6,263 nucleotides of DNA from Gammaproteobacteria bacterium (GCA_018820745.1 JAHJNP010000065.1:1-6263); one strand, 5' to 3'. Counted from the first letter of the stretch, positions 1-5,442 are shown. Program-made: numbers and translations. The notes: generated by a model from the sequence alone, not told the origin.

Positions 1-279
1 GCTACCGCCAGCAGCAATGGCGGAGCGGGCGGCAGCGGTGGAATGGGCGGCGACGCCACCACCGGCGATACGCTGGCTTCCGTCACCACTGGCAACGGCG
101 GAGTAGGGGGGAACAGCGGCGCTTCCCATGGCGGGAATGCCGGTGTGTTCGATGCCTCCAACTCCATTGACGGCAGCCTGTCGAATGGCGCGGGGATCAT
201 CACCGTCAGCCAGAACAGCGGGATGAATTCCCTGACTCAACAGGGCATCACCGTACAGGCCAACCTGACGGTTCAGTAA
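1..279 (+). CDS. Partial Gly/Asn/Ser-rich secreted protein, C-terminal end, amyloid-like motif
   Basis: The reading frame is open from the left edge to TAA at 277-279, giving 92 visible residues; the start lies outside the window, and the Met at 43 is internal. Residues 6-48 are low complexity, dominated by Gly with Asn, Ser, Ala and Thr (GGAGG, GNGGVGGN and GGNAG blocks). Residues 49-65 are a polar linker. The last 27 residues carry TVSQNSGMNSLTQ (68-80) and then an alternating tail ending NLTVQ. The same C-terminal signature closes the next gene and appears internally in the fourth gene of the operon. This looks like the C-terminus of an exported fibre or matrix subunit, probably the major one given its repetitive composition, but that is inference. 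Gly-rich low complexity also occurs in unrelated adhesins, so the family is not assigned. A 59-base spacer with a strong hairpin separates it from the next gene. Confidence 0.8.
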   Translation, partial: ATASSNGGAGGSGGMGGDATTGDTLASVTTGNGGVGGNSGASHGGNAGVFDASNSIDGSLSNGAGIITVSQNSGMNSLTQQGITVQANLTVQ

Positions 280-282
280 GAA

Positions 283-317
283 CCGGGGCTGTACCCCCGG
301 AGCCTGTGCTCCGGGGG
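283..317 (+). promoter_or_regulatory. Intercistronic hairpin with two mutually exclusive foldings
   Basis: Bases 294-303 (CCCCCGGAGC) are perfectly complementary to 308-317 (GCTCCGGGGG), forming a 10-bp GC-rich stem with a 4-base loop. A competing 6-bp hairpin pairs 283-288 (CCGGGG) with 295-300 (CCCCGG). The two share bases 295-300, so only one can form at a time. No T-run follows, so it is not a canonical intrinsic terminator. It sits just after the stop of the first gene and 10 bases before the Shine-Dalgarno of the second. The likely role is protecting the 3' end of the upstream message or lowering expression of the downstream genes, giving more of the Gly-rich product than of the rest. 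The structure is visible directly; the role is inferred. Confidence 0.6.
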
Positions 318-326
318 GGATCCAGC

Positions 327-330
327 GGAG
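327..330 (+). promoter_or_regulatory. Ribosome binding site fixing the start at 339
   Basis: GGAG at 327-330 lies 8 bases upstream of ATG 339. The longer in-frame alternative, GTG at 306, has no such site, lies inside the 294-317 hairpin, and would place charged residues ahead of the signal peptide. Confidence 0.7.
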
Positions 331-338
331 AACGAATC

Positions 339-698
339 ATGAAGCGTCAAAACCTGTTTTTAATTGTCTTGATATTGATGAGTGGTGCGCCGGCATGGGC
401 CGATCAAGGCGCGGACCCGTTTGTTTCCGATGTTTCCGAGCAGGCTGTGTCGATGTTCGGCTCGGCTGCCATCGCGGATGAGCAACTGGACCAGTTGCGC
501 GGACGGCTAACGGTTTTCAACAGCAATGAGGTGGACGGCCAGTTGTACAACAACGAAGCCGTATCCAACGTCACCGGCAGCAATTTCGTGACCGACGGCT
601 CCTTTGCGGGCATGTCGGGTTTTTCGACAGTCATCCAGAATTCGGGCAACAACGTCCTGATTCAGAACGCCACCGTCCTGAATCTGCAATTTCAGTAA
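339..698 (+). CDS. Small secreted protein with double-glycine-like leader and QNSGNN C-terminal motif
   Basis: The product has 119 residues from ATG 339. A Sec signal peptide spans about 1-21 (Lys-Arg, hydrophobic core, AWA before Asp-Gln). Residues 45-56 carry a leader-like pattern (IADEQLDQLRGR): hydrophobic at -12, Gln at -8, Leu at -7 and -4, Gly at -2. Position -1 is Arg56 instead of Gly, so cleavage there is doubtful. Residues 57-95 are polar and Asn/Ser/Gly-rich. The C-terminus is TVIQNSGNNVLIQ (97-109) followed by an alternating tail ending NLQFQ, matching the end of the upstream Gly-rich protein. No family is recognised. By context it is a minor or nucleating subunit of an extracellular fibre, analogous in position to small Fap subunits. 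The next gene begins 12 bases after its stop, so the two are almost certainly cotranscribed. Confidence 0.82.
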   Translation: MKRQNLFLIVLILMSGAPAWADQGADPFVSDVSEQAVSMFGSAAIADEQLDQLRGRLTVFNSNEVDGQLYNNEAVSNVTGSNFVTDGSFAGMSGFSTVIQNSGNNVLIQNATVLNLQFQ

Positions 699-710
699 GG
701 GAGGCGACCG

Positions 711-1397
711 ATGAAAGTCGCGGGCAGCCTGCTGCTGATCATCCTGTCGGCCATTTTTCTCACGGCCAGGGCCGGCGAGGTGATGGTCCCCGACATGGGG
801 GGCGGCTTGTTGAATGTAAAAATCACCAGTCTCAAAGAGCGCCGCTTTACCACCACCATCCGCCAGCAGCACGACTACAGCTGCGGCTCGGCCGCACTGG
901 CCACCTTGCTGACCTACCAGTACAACCATCCGGTCGACGAAGTCACCGTTTTCAAGGCCATGTGGGAGACAGGCGATCAGGCCAAGATCAGCCGTGAAGG
1001 TTTCTCACTGCTCGACATCAAGCACTACCTGGAAGGCATCGGTTATTCGGCAGACGGCTACATTGCGCCGCTGGAGAAACTCGCATCGGTGGGGATTCCC
1101 GCCATCGTGTTGATCCGCGATAACGGTTACAACCATTTCGTCGTCGTCAGGGGCATCCGGGACGGCAAGGTGGCGGTCGCCGACCCGTCGATGGGTGCGC
1201 GCGTCATTCCCCTGGCACAGTTCGAGAAGATGCGGCTCAACCGCATTCTCTTCGTCATCAACGGCCGCAAGGAACAAGTCGCTTTCAACCGGGCAGCGGA
1301 TTGGAAAGTCCGGGAGAAAGCCCCCATTGGTGCCGTCCTCGGAACGGATAGTCTGGCCAGTACGATCCTGCTGCGCCGTTCGCCGAGTGATTACTAG
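711..1397 (+). CDS. Periplasmic C39-family (double-glycine type) cysteine peptidase, FapD-like
   Basis: The product has 228 residues. A very strong Shine-Dalgarno (AGGGAGG, 698-704) overlaps the previous stop and lies 6 bases from ATG 711. A signal peptide spans about 1-21 (ARA before Gly-Glu). The peptidase C39 domain covers about 45-185. Gln52/Gln53 are oxyanion-hole candidates, Cys58 (QHDYSCGSAAL) is the nucleophile, His142 (NHFVVVRG) the general base and Asp158 (VADPSMG) the third member, so the catalytic set is complete. There are no ABC-transporter membrane or ATPase domains, unlike bacteriocin exporters; this is a stand-alone secreted enzyme of the FapD type. About 45 residues follow the core, with no motif I recognise. 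Likely role: trimming the Sec-exported neighbours in the periplasm, probably at the LxxLRGG-type sites in the flanking genes. Family assignment is firm; substrate assignment is inference. Confidence 0.9.
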   Translation: MKVAGSLLLIILSAIFLTARAGEVMVPDMGGGLLNVKITSLKERRFTTTIRQQHDYSCGSAALATLLTYQYNHPVDEVTVFKAMWETGDQAKISREGFSLLDIKHYLEGIGYSADGYIAPLEKLASVGIPAIVLIRDNGYNHFVVVRGIRDGKVAVADPSMGARVIPLAQFEKMRLNRILFVINGRKEQVAFNRAADWKVREKAPIGAVLGTDSLASTILLRRSPSDY

Positions 1398-1412
1398 GCT
1401 CTGGAGAAAATC

Positions 1413-2117
1413 ATGGCTATTGCTACAAAACTACAAACCGCGTGTGCGGGTGCGTTGCTGGCCCTGACGCCGATGCAGGGCGTGTTGGGCGCCGGCCTGG
1501 AATCCGGCGATTTCGAGGGCTATCCTGTCGTCAGCAACCAGGAGCTGGCGGCGTTGCGCGGCGGGTTCGAACTGAACATCGGCGGGCAATTGCTCTCCCT
1601 GGCGTTCAGCCTGGAACGTGTCAGTTTCCTGAACGGCGAGTTGTTGACCCGCACCCTCATCACGGTGCCGGACATCGCTGCTGCGATCCTGTCGTCGCAG
1701 AATGTTTCGGTCACGACTTATACTGCGCCGCCCGCCTCCGGCGAGGCAGCCGGCAATCCGGACAACCCGCCGCCGCAGATTGCCACCGTCAGCGTGCCGG
1801 GCCAGGATGCGGGCAGCCGTTATGTGACGCTGATCCAGAATGGTGCCGGCAACAGTGTGGCCCTGCCTGCCCAGGTGAACCAAGATGTGAGCCAGCAGGT
1901 GAATCAGCAGATGAACCAGGCACTGCAGGCCGCGCAGGCGCAGATACTGCAGGCCTACAACCAGGTCACGGTCATCCAGAACAGCCTGGATAACCAGATC
2001 ATCCAGAACATGACCACGCTCAATGTCACCCTGTCCAACGCGGCACTGGCGCGGGCCGTCGAGTTGAATGCCGGTCTGGCGCAGGTGTTGAATATGCCGG
2101 TCGTGCTGCCCCAATAA
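1413..2117 (+). CDS. Secreted protein with double-glycine leader motif, Q/N-rich segment and two QN motifs
   Basis: The product has 234 residues from ATG 1413, preceded by GGAGA at 1403-1407, and starts 15 bases after the peptidase stop. A Sec signal spans about 1-27 (hydrophobic core, then GVLGA). Residues 40-51 (VSNQELAALRGG) match a bacteriocin double-glycine leader: Val at -12, Glu -8, Leu -7, Leu -4, Gly-Gly at -2/-1. Residues 52-105 are moderately hydrophobic, and 106-125 form a Pro/Gly/Asn-rich linker. Two copies of the operon motif follow: VTLIQNGAGN (138-147, diverged) and VTVIQNSLDNQIIQ (185-198). Between them, residues 154-184 contain 12 Gln in 31 positions, with hydrophobics about every fourth residue, suggesting an amphipathic helix or prion-like stretch. 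The final 30 residues are Ala/Leu-rich. No family is recognised. By context it is an accessory or anchoring subunit of the proposed fibre and the best candidate substrate of the adjacent C39 peptidase. Confidence 0.85.
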   Translation: MAIATKLQTACAGALLALTPMQGVLGAGLESGDFEGYPVVSNQELAALRGGFELNIGGQLLSLAFSLERVSFLNGELLTRTLITVPDIAAAILSSQNVSVTTYTAPPASGEAAGNPDNPPPQIATVSVPGQDAGSRYVTLIQNGAGNSVALPAQVNQDVSQQVNQQMNQALQAAQAQILQAYNQVTVIQNSLDNQIIQNMTTLNVTLSNAALARAVELNAGLAQVLNMPVVLPQ

Positions 2118-2153
2118 TGGTGACCGGGGCGGGCGAAAAAAAGGATGCATGCA

Positions 2154-2187
2154 GCGCCTGAGCCCGCCCTTGGGCAGGCTCAGGCGC
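2154..2187. terminator. Hairpin between convergent genes, probable bidirectional terminator
   Basis: A perfect 11-bp stem pairs 2154-2164 (GCGCCTGAGCC) with 2177-2187 (GGCTCAGGCGC). After one mismatch, the inner bases 2166-2169 and 2172-2175 can extend it. It lies in the 76-base gap between converging stop codons. On the - strand a run of seven T (2136-2142 as A on +) follows 11 bases after the stem; on the + strand there is no T-run. It would stop both transcripts, more convincingly the leftward one, and keep the two operons from reading into each other. Confidence 0.65.
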
Positions 2188-2193
2188 GTGGCT

Positions 2194-3504
2194 TCAGAAC
2201 GTGTAAGGCAGCCGCAGGGTGAACTGGGTATCGGGCGAGTCATTCGTCAGGCCGGCCCCGACCGACAGACTGAGTGACGTCCGCTTGTTCAGGCGATACG
2301 AATAGCCCAGCAGCAAGCTCGCCGTCTGCAGGCTGGTGGTGCCTTCGGTGACGGTGCCATCCGTCTTGGACTTGCCGATCCAGGTGTGCTCATAGCCGAT
2401 GCTGAACGAGCTGCGCTCGTTGAGCCCCAGGCCCATGCCGAAGTTGATTCCGATCGCGTCGCCGGGGTCGACCTCGCCGACAAAGCTGCTTTCAATACCT
2501 TTAAGCGACTTGTTGACGTCGCGCTTGATGTTCCACTGGTAGTTGATGCCGCCGAAGAATACCGCGGGGTCGGTGGGGTAGATCATGCTCAGGCTGGGTT
2601 GCAGCGAGTAGAAACCCGAGCCGGTGGGCAGCGAGGTCTGCAAGGTCGGCAGACCCGGGGCGGCCGCAAGGTAATCGACCTCAAACGGATCCTCGCCGGT
2701 GCGGGTCTTGAGGCGCAGGCCGCCGATGAAATAGGGATTGCCGGGCTTCGGCAGGTTGATTTGATAGCGGGCGGCCAGTTCGATATCACCCAGGCCGGAG
2801 CCTTCGGCGTTGAATACCTTGGACGCACTTGAGGGTTCCAGATTGATGGGGCGGCTGACGGTGTCGTCATTGCGGTAGACATACGGGATCCGCCCCTCGA
2901 CTTCCAGCCGGTTGGTCAGGCCGTAGCGCGCAGTCAGGCCGGCCACGACGGTGGAACGCTGTACCGATCGCACATCGATCAGGCCGATGACCAGGGCGGG
3001 AATGATGGTGTAGCCGACGATGGAAACCCGGTCCGAGGAGGAATACGAGTACTGCAGCGAGGGTTCCAGGGTGAGGCGGCCGCGCGGCGAGAGCACGCCG
3101 GGTTGTTCGAACAGGGGCGCGATTTCAGGGGGGCGGGTGTCCTCCCGGACGGGCGCCTGGCCGACCGGTCGCCCGGTCGGGGGCATGTCAACCTGGCTGA
3201 CGCGGGTTGCCGGCTGCGCCCCGCTTGCCGCCTGGGCAGGCCTGGCGGGCGCGGTCGCCAGTTGTTTTTGCAAGGCTTCCAGCTGTTTTTGCAAGGCGCC
3301 GAGATGTCGGTTCGATTCGTCTATCTGGCGCTGCTGTTCCGCCAGTTTGCGGGCTTGCGCCGCGACCTGCTGGCGCAACTGGCCCAGATCCGGCTGGGGT
3401 GCCGCGGCATCCGGAGGCGCCTGCCGCACTGTTTGAGCATGGACCGCTTGCACCCCCAGCATCATCACCAGACTGGCGCGTAGCCAGGTTCCCTTTTTTG
3501 TCAT
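2194..3504 (-). CDS. Outer-membrane beta-barrel with N-terminal trimeric-type coiled coil, FapF-like secretion pore
   Basis: The product has 436 residues from ATG 3504. Signal peptide about 1-23 (AVHA cleavage region). Residues 40-82 form a textbook coiled coil: Leu40, Val47, Leu54, Ile61, Leu68, Leu75 and Leu82 fall exactly seven apart, with Leu43, Leu71 and Leu78 at the companion position and Gln50, Gln57 and Ser64 between. Residues 84-140 are a Pro/Ala-rich linker. Residues 141-436 alternate as amphipathic beta strands with aromatic girdles (SLQYSYSS, GYEHTWIG, LLLGYSYRL) and end RLPYTF, a C-terminal Phe typical of BAM substrates. Order and length match FapF, the trimeric barrel whose periplasmic coiled coil gates export of Fap amyloid subunits. 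Likely role: pore for the secreted proteins of the facing operon. Alternative: a generic outer-membrane channel of the phenol-degradation MetA-like type. Architecture is sure, exact substrate inferred. Confidence 0.82.
   Translation of the reverse strand: MTKKGTWLRASLVMMLGVQAVHAQTVRQAPPDAAAPQPDLGQLRQQVAAQARKLAEQQRQIDESNRHLGALQKQLEALQKQLATAPARPAQAASGAQPATRVSQVDMPPTGRPVGQAPVREDTRPPEIAPLFEQPGVLSPRGRLTLEPSLQYSYSSSDRVSIVGYTIIPALVIGLIDVRSVQRSTVVAGLTARYGLTNRLEVEGRIPYVYRNDDTVSRPINLEPSSASKVFNAEGSGLGDIELAARYQINLPKPGNPYFIGGLRLKTRTGEDPFEVDYLAAAPGLPTLQTSLPTGSGFYSLQPSLSMIYPTDPAVFFGGINYQWNIKRDVNKSLKGIESSFVGEVDPGDAIGINFGMGLGLNERSSFSIGYEHTWIGKSKTDGTVTEGTTSLQTASLLLGYSYRLNKRTSLSLSVGAGLTNDSPDTQFTLRLPYTF
3259..3297 (-). 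repeat. 21-bp tandem repeat encoding one coiled-coil heptad
   Basis: Bases 3259-3276 and 3280-3297 are the same 18-mer except at one position (T3262 versus C3283), offset by exactly 21 bases. They encode successive LQKQL heptads (residues 71-82) of the barrel protein's coiled coil. The near-identity at DNA level, including synonymous positions, indicates a recent in-frame duplication. Confidence 0.75.
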
Positions 3505-3512
3505 CGTCATGT

Positions 3513-3517
3513 CCCCC
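3513..3517 (-). promoter_or_regulatory. Ribosome binding site choosing ATG 3504
   Basis: On the - strand a GGGGG core occupies 3517-3513, 8 bases before ATG 3504. The in-frame ATG at 3510 is only 2 bases from it, and a longer frame starting at 3594 would put a hydrophilic stretch before the signal peptide. ATG 3504 gives a clean Met-Thr-Lys-Lys signal start. Confidence 0.65.
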
Positions 3518-3534
3518 TGTCGAATAGACGCGTC

Positions 3535-3549
3535 GCTTTGATCCGGCCA
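3535..3549 (-). promoter_or_regulatory. Possible sigma-54 (-24/-12) promoter of the barrel gene
   Basis: Read on the - strand, the sequence is TGGCCGGATCAAAGC. It keeps the essential GG at -24 and GC at -12 with exactly 10 bases between, and TGGC matches the start of the consensus TGGCACG-N4-TTGC. The -12 half (AAGC for TTGC) and the middle of the -24 half are off consensus. Transcription would begin near 3524, about 20 bases before the start codon and just ahead of the ribosome site. The adjacent sigma-54 activator makes this plausible. It is a weak match found by eye. Confidence 0.3.
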
Positions 3550-3698
3550 GGCTTCCGGGCTTTGATGGCCGGCGTTCAACGAGCGTGTGGTCAAAAAACG
3601 CTTGTACTCATTCCAGTCTGTTTAGTAGATTTTTGGGGATTTGCACGTTGACAGGCGAACGTGATGCATTCAGCGTGCGTCGGAATGGCTGGGCTGGG

Positions 3699-5114
3699 TC
3701 AGATGGGCTTGCTTGCCCACGGCAGCCTACCCCTCGGTTTGGCTGGCGACGGCAACTGCTCCAGGGTGGCCTTGCCCTTGTAGGGGCCGGATAGTTCATA
3801 GCGCTCCAGCAGGCGATACAAGGTGGCGCGCGAGACCCCCAGTTCCCGGGCCGCCTCGGAAACATTGTGCTGGCAGCGGCGCAATGCCGCGCGAATGGCG
3901 TCGATCTCGGCCCTGGCGCGCGCGCCATCAAGGGTCGGGCGTCCTGCGCTCGATGCACGCCGCTCCATTCCCAGATCCTCCGGGGTCAGATAGGGATGTT
4001 CGGCCATGACCACGCCCTGGCGGATGCGGTTCATCAATTCCCGCACGTTGCCGGGCCAGGCATATTGGTTCATCGCACGTAGGGCGTGCCGGCTGAAGCC
4101 TTTGACCTTGCCGCCGTTATCCCCGGAAAACTGGCCCAGCAGGGCCTGCGCCAGAAGTTCCACATCCCCCTGCCGGTCTCGCAAGGGGGGAGCCTGGAGG
4201 TTGATGACGTTCAATCGGTAATAAAGGTCTTCCCTGAAACGGTTTTTTGCCACCGCTTCCCGAAGATTGATATGGGTCGCTGCGATCACCCGGATATCCA
4301 GCTGGATGGGCTGGCTCGAACCCAGCCGCTCGATCACTTTATCCTGCAGCACGCGCAGCAGGTTGGCCTGCAGATCGAGGGGCAGGTCGGCAATTTCGTC
4401 GAGGAACAGGGTGCCGCCCTGGGCCGCTTCCAGGCGCCCGATCTTGCGCTGATACGCACCGGTGAACGCGCCTTTTTCGTGGCCGAACAGTTCGCTCTGA
4501 ATGAGATGGGTGGGCAAGGCCCCGCAGTTGACCGCCACAAAGGCATGGTTGCTGCGGGCGGACATGTTGTGGATGGCGTGGGCGGCCAGTTCCTTGCCGG
4601 TTCCGCTTTCACCGCCGATCAGCACGGGCGCATCCACCTTGCTGGCCTTGCGCAGTGACCGGGAGAAAGCCAGCATCGCCGGGCTGCTTCCCACAATTCC
4701 GTATTGTTCCAGGGTGTCCGGGTGCGAAGGCGATGGCTTGAGCAGCTGGCCCTTGCCCCAGGCGTGCCCCAGGGAAATGACCAGTCGGTCCTGGTCGGCC
4801 GGCAGGGTATGGAAATCGTATACGCCCGCCAGAAAATTGCGGAGTTGGGGGGTGGGGCGCCACATCGAATGATCCATCAGCGCAATCCACTGCAGGGATT
4901 GCTGTCGTCCCACCAGATCGAACAACTTGTTGTTGCCGACGCGCTGCAGTTGCAGCAGCCCTGCATGAAAGTCCTGCTGCTCGACGAGCGTGGCCAAATC
5001 ATCCGCATTGGCCGCCCGGTGCAGCGTCCAGCCCCTTGCCTGCAAATAGCCAAGAAGCTTGGTGTGCAGCGCGTCATCCAGCAGCGCCACGACGTTTCGA
5101 TCTACCGAAGTCAT
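3699..5114 (-). CDS. Sigma-54-dependent transcriptional activator with degenerate receiver-like domain
   Basis: The product has 471 residues from ATG 5114, preceded by GAGAGG 9 bases upstream; a longer frame to 5144 lacks a ribosome site. Residues 1-120 are a receiver-like domain: acidic pair Asp13-Asp14 is present, but the usual phospho-Asp strand reads AGLLQLQ (51-57) with no Asp, and the usual Lys is missing near FHTLPAD (101-107). The central AAA+ domain (about 138-375) is intact: Walker A GESGTGKE (168-175), sigma-54-contacting GAFTGA (215-220), Walker B GGTLFLDE (233-240), FREDLYYRL (293-301) with arginine-finger residues, and WPGNVREL (353-360). A Fis-type helix-turn-helix lies at about 414-437 (NVSEAARELGVSRATLYRLL). 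A basic, Pro-rich tail follows. The N-domain resembles VpsR-type regulators that respond to ligands such as cyclic-di-GMP rather than phosphorylation; that is an inference. It probably activates the barrel gene and the facing operon. Confidence 0.93.
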   Translation of the reverse strand: MTSVDRNVVALLDDALHTKLLGYLQARGWTLHRAANADDLATLVEQQDFHAGLLQLQRVGNNKLFDLVGRQQSLQWIALMDHSMWRPTPQLRNFLAGVYDFHTLPADQDRLVISLGHAWGKGQLLKPSPSHPDTLEQYGIVGSSPAMLAFSRSLRKASKVDAPVLIGGESGTGKELAAHAIHNMSARSNHAFVAVNCGALPTHLIQSELFGHEKGAFTGAYQRKIGRLEAAQGGTLFLDEIADLPLDLQANLLRVLQDKVIERLGSSQPIQLDIRVIAATHINLREAVAKNRFREDLYYRLNVINLQAPPLRDRQGDVELLAQALLGQFSGDNGGKVKGFSRHALRAMNQYAWPGNVRELMNRIRQGVVMAEHPYLTPEDLGMERRASSAGRPTLDGARARAEIDAIRAALRRCQHNVSEAARELGVSRATLYRLLERYELSGPYKGKATLEQLPSPAKPRGRLPWASKPI

Positions 5115-5282
5115 TCGGCGTTTCCTCTCAGGGTGACAAAGCACGCGAGTGGTTGTTTTTGTATCGGCTTCGACGCACGCGCCTAGGGGGAGTCCCTATT
5201 GTGTTCGGGCCAGCCGTGCGAAATTCAGTTGAACTGCCAACAGCAATGTTTGCATCTGACCTGAGTCTAGGACATCGAAAAT

Positions 5283-5298
5283 GAAAAATGGCTGGCGC
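5283..5298. repeat. Direct repeat copy 1
   Basis: The 16-mer GAAAAATGGCTGGCGC is identical to 5443-5458, exactly 160 bases away. Similarity continues weakly on both sides: an AT-GAAA block before it, and GATGC followed by GGCAT after it. This suggests a diverged unit of about 50 bases copied to both sides of the REP-like pair. Confidence 0.7.
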
Positions 5299-5357
5299 GG
5301 GCAGATGCAGTGTCGCCCGGCATCGCGGCGGTGGCATGAAGCATTCCGATTGCCGCC

Positions 5358-5428
5358 GTAGGGTGGGAACACTTTCCCGCCGCAAGTGCGCAGGAGCGCC
5401 GGATGTCGGCAAGGTATTGCCGACCTAC
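5358..5428. repeat. Inverted pair of REP-like elements with GTAG heads
   Basis: Unit 1 (+, 5358-5381) is GTAGG, G, then TGGGAA, loop CACT, then TTCCCGCC. Unit 2 (-, 5428-5405) is GTAGG, T, then CGGCAA, loop TACC, then TTGCCGAC. Both are 24 bases, with a GTAG head followed by an 8-bp stem and a 4-base loop (one G-U in unit 1). They face each other across 23 bases, and their GTAGG heads can pair as an outer stem. This matches the layout of REP pairs mobilised by RAYT (TnpA-REP) transposases, whose REPs carry a 5' GTAG or GTGG tetranucleotide. No RAYT gene is in the window. Confidence 0.6.
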
Positions 5429-5442
5429 TGGGAGATTGAAAC

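Noticed and set aside
43..279. Start of the first gene at ATG 43
   Set aside because: The frame is open to the left edge with the same Gly/Asn/Ser composition, and there is no ribosome site or signal peptide at 43.
1431..2243. 270-residue open frame on the - strand antisense to the 234-residue secreted protein
   Set aside because: No ribosome site or recognisable domain. The + strand frame has a signal peptide, a ribosome site, the leader motif and the shared QN motif.
3505..3594. N-terminal extension of the barrel protein to 3594
   Set aside because: It would put 30 hydrophilic residues before a clear signal peptide; the Shine-Dalgarno fits ATG 3504.
3665..3680. Second sigma-54-like site (- strand ACGCACG, 4 bases, ATGCA)
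   Set aside because: It lacks one of the two essential Gly-box bases at -24 and would give a leader of about 150 bases. It is kept only as a fallback to 3535-3549.
5115..5144. N-terminal extension of the regulator to 5144
   Set aside because: The added residues (CHPERKRR) are unlike a receiver N-terminus, there is no ribosome site for it, and GAGAGG fits ATG 5114.
4086..5186. Two + strand open frames (190 and 160 residues) opposite the sigma-54 regulator
   Set aside because: They are antisense to strongly conserved AAA+ motifs and show no start signals or protein-like features.
5128..5412. 94-residue open frame upstream of the regulator
   Set aside because: It crosses the REP-like pair and repeat copy 1, is Arg/Pro-rich, and has no ribosome site.
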